Source of the DNA: Syntrophaceae bacterium
Lineage (GTDB): Bacteria > Desulfobacterota > Syntrophorhabdia > Syntrophorhabdales > WCHB1-27
Length of the DNA: 13,566 nucleotides
Direction: 5' to 3'
Assembly: GCA_003165115.1 (NCBI GenBank)
Contig: PLSJ01000243.1
Coordinates: 200 to 13,765, forward strand
Shown: in pieces, positions 12,188-13,566 of the stretch
Layout of the letters: each line of letters starts with the position of its first letter
Position numbering within the stretch: the stretch's first letter is position 1
Made by a program: the position numbers and the translations under genes
The notes under the pieces: generated by a model
Seen by the model: the letters and a program-made list of their open reading frames with translations, nothing else
What the model was told of the DNA's origin: nothing
Databases searched by the model: none

Positions 12188-13566
12188 CTATTTCTTCTTC
12201 AACGTGGATGCGAATTGCAGGTCCCGGACCACCATGTCGAAGCTCGCTTTCCGGCCTTCCTTCCTCTCCCTCTCCGCCAGTTTTTCCCTGTGGTATTCCT
12301 TCACTTCCGGAGGCAACGGGACGTTCCCCGTCTCGAAATACCTGACCGCGTTTTCGGCGTCGCGCATCACCATGACGTTCCCTTTATTGTGCTTCCAGGG
12401 GGTGAGCATCGTGTCTATCCATCCCGCCTCGACCCCTTTGCACATGCCAACGGCCATATCGCCGTCGCCGGCCTCAAGGCATTTCTCCATTATCGCCCTT
12501 ACTTCCATCTCGATCATCAGCTCTTCAAGCTTCAGCTTCTCGCTCTCGGCGATCTTCTGGGTCCCCATCAGGGTGAGCAGATGCCTCGCGATCCTGACGG
12601 ACATGGCCATGCCTTCCTTCGTGGGGGTCGCGAATGCCTCGTCCTGGCATTTCAGGATGACGCCGGTGATGCCGCCCATGATGGCGATCACGGCGTTCCA
12701 CGCGATCATCGCGTTCGCTTCTTCCGCCCGCGCGGGCCAGGCGCCCAGGAACGGGAAAGCCCCCGTGAAGAAGCCGATGTCGTGATAGCCGAAGCGCTCG
12801 CAATACTCGTGACAGAGCTTTTCGGTCACCCTGATCATCGCGATGTCCTGGATCATGTTCATGTTGAGCCCGTGTTCGAGGAACTGGTATTTCACCCCCT
12901 GCTCGGCGGCCAGCAGGGATTCGGAGACGCAGACGAACGACCGGTACCCGGCGCTGTCATATCCGGTGAGGTTACACGGGTTGTGGGGGCATTCCGGCAC
13001 GCCGTTTTCCGTGTAAATCGCCGCCAGCCTGGCCTCGTACTGGTTTATCCTGATCTCGTCCTCCAGAGGGATGTCCTTGCAATGGGCTATCACTTCCTGG
13101 AGGGACCGCGTATTGCACGCGTTCCAGCCCGCGGCCAGCGCGATTTCCGAGGCCAGCCGCCCGTCCTCGTCGGTAGAGTTGAGGGTGAGGGGCACGCGGC
13201 TCGCCTTCTTTATCCGCCTCGCCTCCTCCACTCCGAAATTGACGATGGGCCAGCCGTTCAGCATGGACATGCCTTCGGCCCGGCTTCTCTTGATCCCGTC
13301 GGCGGCACTCTTGTAATCGTTTTTCCGCGTATAGGAATCGGAGTAGATGTTCCAGATGGCGTTCGGCGCAAGGTCCGATTCCTCTTCCACGTAACGGAGG
13401 CCCTCGACGACGTATTCGGTGAGGGCCCGTCCGAATTGCGGAAAGAGCACATGCGTCCCGTTCTCTTTCGCCTCCTTGAGCTTGAGGGCATGGTTCTTGC
13501 CCTGGGACAACTCCCTGGCCGCGGCGATACACTCGTCCAGGTCCGCAACCTCTTTCCCCGTTTCCC
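12188..13566 (-). CDS. Catalytic (epsilon, GlmE-type) subunit of an adenosylcobalamin-dependent mutase, divergent substrate site; 5' end outside window
   Basis: 458 visible residues of a TIM-barrel mutase. The frame stays open to the right edge, and its first visible residues (ETGKEVADLD) align with residues about 26-35 of Clostridium GlmE, so roughly 25 residues are missing. A TTG at 13510 is therefore not the real start. Strong family blocks are SLLAAEQGVK, NMIQDIA, EAFATPTKEG and MLNGWPIVNFG. K305 and E309, equivalents of K326 and E330 that contact the cofactor's adenosyl group, are kept. Of the arginine claw that holds glutamate (R66, R100, R149) only R80 (= R100) remains; the others are Q43 and N129. 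E171, Y177 and Y181 are N151, E157 and H161. I infer a mutase for a substrate other than glutamate. It heads the visible operon with glmS and glmL. The family call is firm; the substrate is unknown. Confidence 0.92.
   Translation of the reverse strand, partial: ETGKEVADLDECIAAARELSQGKNHALKLKEAKENGTHVLFPQFGRALTEYVVEGLRYVEEESDLAPNAIWNIYSDSYTRKNDYKSAADGIKRSRAEGMSMLNGWPIVNFGVEEARRIKKASRVPLTLNSTDEDGRLASEIALAAGWNACNTRSLQEVIAHCKDIPLEDEIRINQYEARLAAIYTENGVPECPHNPCNLTGYDSAGYRSFVCVSESLLAAEQGVKYQFLEHGLNMNMIQDIAMIRVTEKLCHEYCERFGYHDIGFFTGAFPFLGAWPARAEEANAMIAWNAVIAIMGGITGVILKCQDEAFATPTKEGMAMSVRIARHLLTLMGTQKIAESEKLKLEELMIEMEVRAIMEKCLEAGDGDMAVGMCKGVEAGWIDTMLTPWKHNKGNVMVMRDAENAVRYFETGNVPLPPEVKEYHREKLAERERKEGRKASFDMVVRDLQFASTLKKK

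Noticed and set aside
12188..13510. Complete mutase gene starting at TTG 13510
   Set aside because: The 18 in-frame codons upstream continue clear homology to GlmE (TGKEV block), so the gene runs off the window and TTG is an internal Leu codon.
1..13566. tRNA, rRNA, CRISPR, transposase or phage signatures
   Set aside because: Scanned both strands for repeats and hallmark motifs; nothing beyond the genes listed was found.

Overview
The window is about 60% G+C and gene-dense. Every gene I can support lies on the minus strand, so transcription runs from high to low coordinates. Overlapping genes, a soluble MCP-like protein with its own che genes, a multi-PAS regulator with a LuxR-type HTH, a TRAP binding protein and a B12-mutase operon together suggest an anaerobic Desulfobacterota (Syntrophales/Syntrophorhabdus-like) bacterium. 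That placement is inferred from gene style only.

Region A (13566 to 6164) is a six-gene catabolic operon. In transcription order it encodes a glutamate-mutase-type catalytic subunit (5' end outside the window), its B12-binding subunit GlmS, the reactivating ATPase GlmL, a DctP-type TRAP solute-binding protein, an MmgE/PrpD-family enzyme, and a Tat-exported fumarate-reductase-like flavoprotein. Cobalamin handling looks intact. The substrate-binding residues of classical glutamate mutase are nearly all replaced, and the MmgE/PrpD enzyme has also lost several of its family's active-site residues. No methylaspartase is present here. I infer a B12-dependent carbon-skeleton rearrangement pathway for a carboxylate other than glutamate. 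This is the best candidate for an undescribed system in the window. A probable terminator follows the flavoprotein gene.

Region B (6117 to 3776) is a two-gene regulatory unit behind a clear sigma70-type promoter. It encodes a TetR-family repressor and, overlapping it by one base, a regulator with three PAS domains and a LuxR-type HTH.

Region C (3775 to 1) is a chemotaxis-type operon: a soluble MCP-like protein, a STAS-domain protein, CheY, and CheA running off the left edge. Its upstream gap holds a perfect 7+7 bp dyad and a FliA (sigma28)-like promoter motif. The MCP-like protein carries two receptor-tip-like motifs plus a CheZ-like DxxxQ motif, and CheA carries an MshEN-like tandem motif that could bind c-di-GMP.

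No gene-free stretch exceeds 300 bases; the largest gap is 97 bases. I saw no tRNA, rRNA, CRISPR array, insertion sequence or attachment site.
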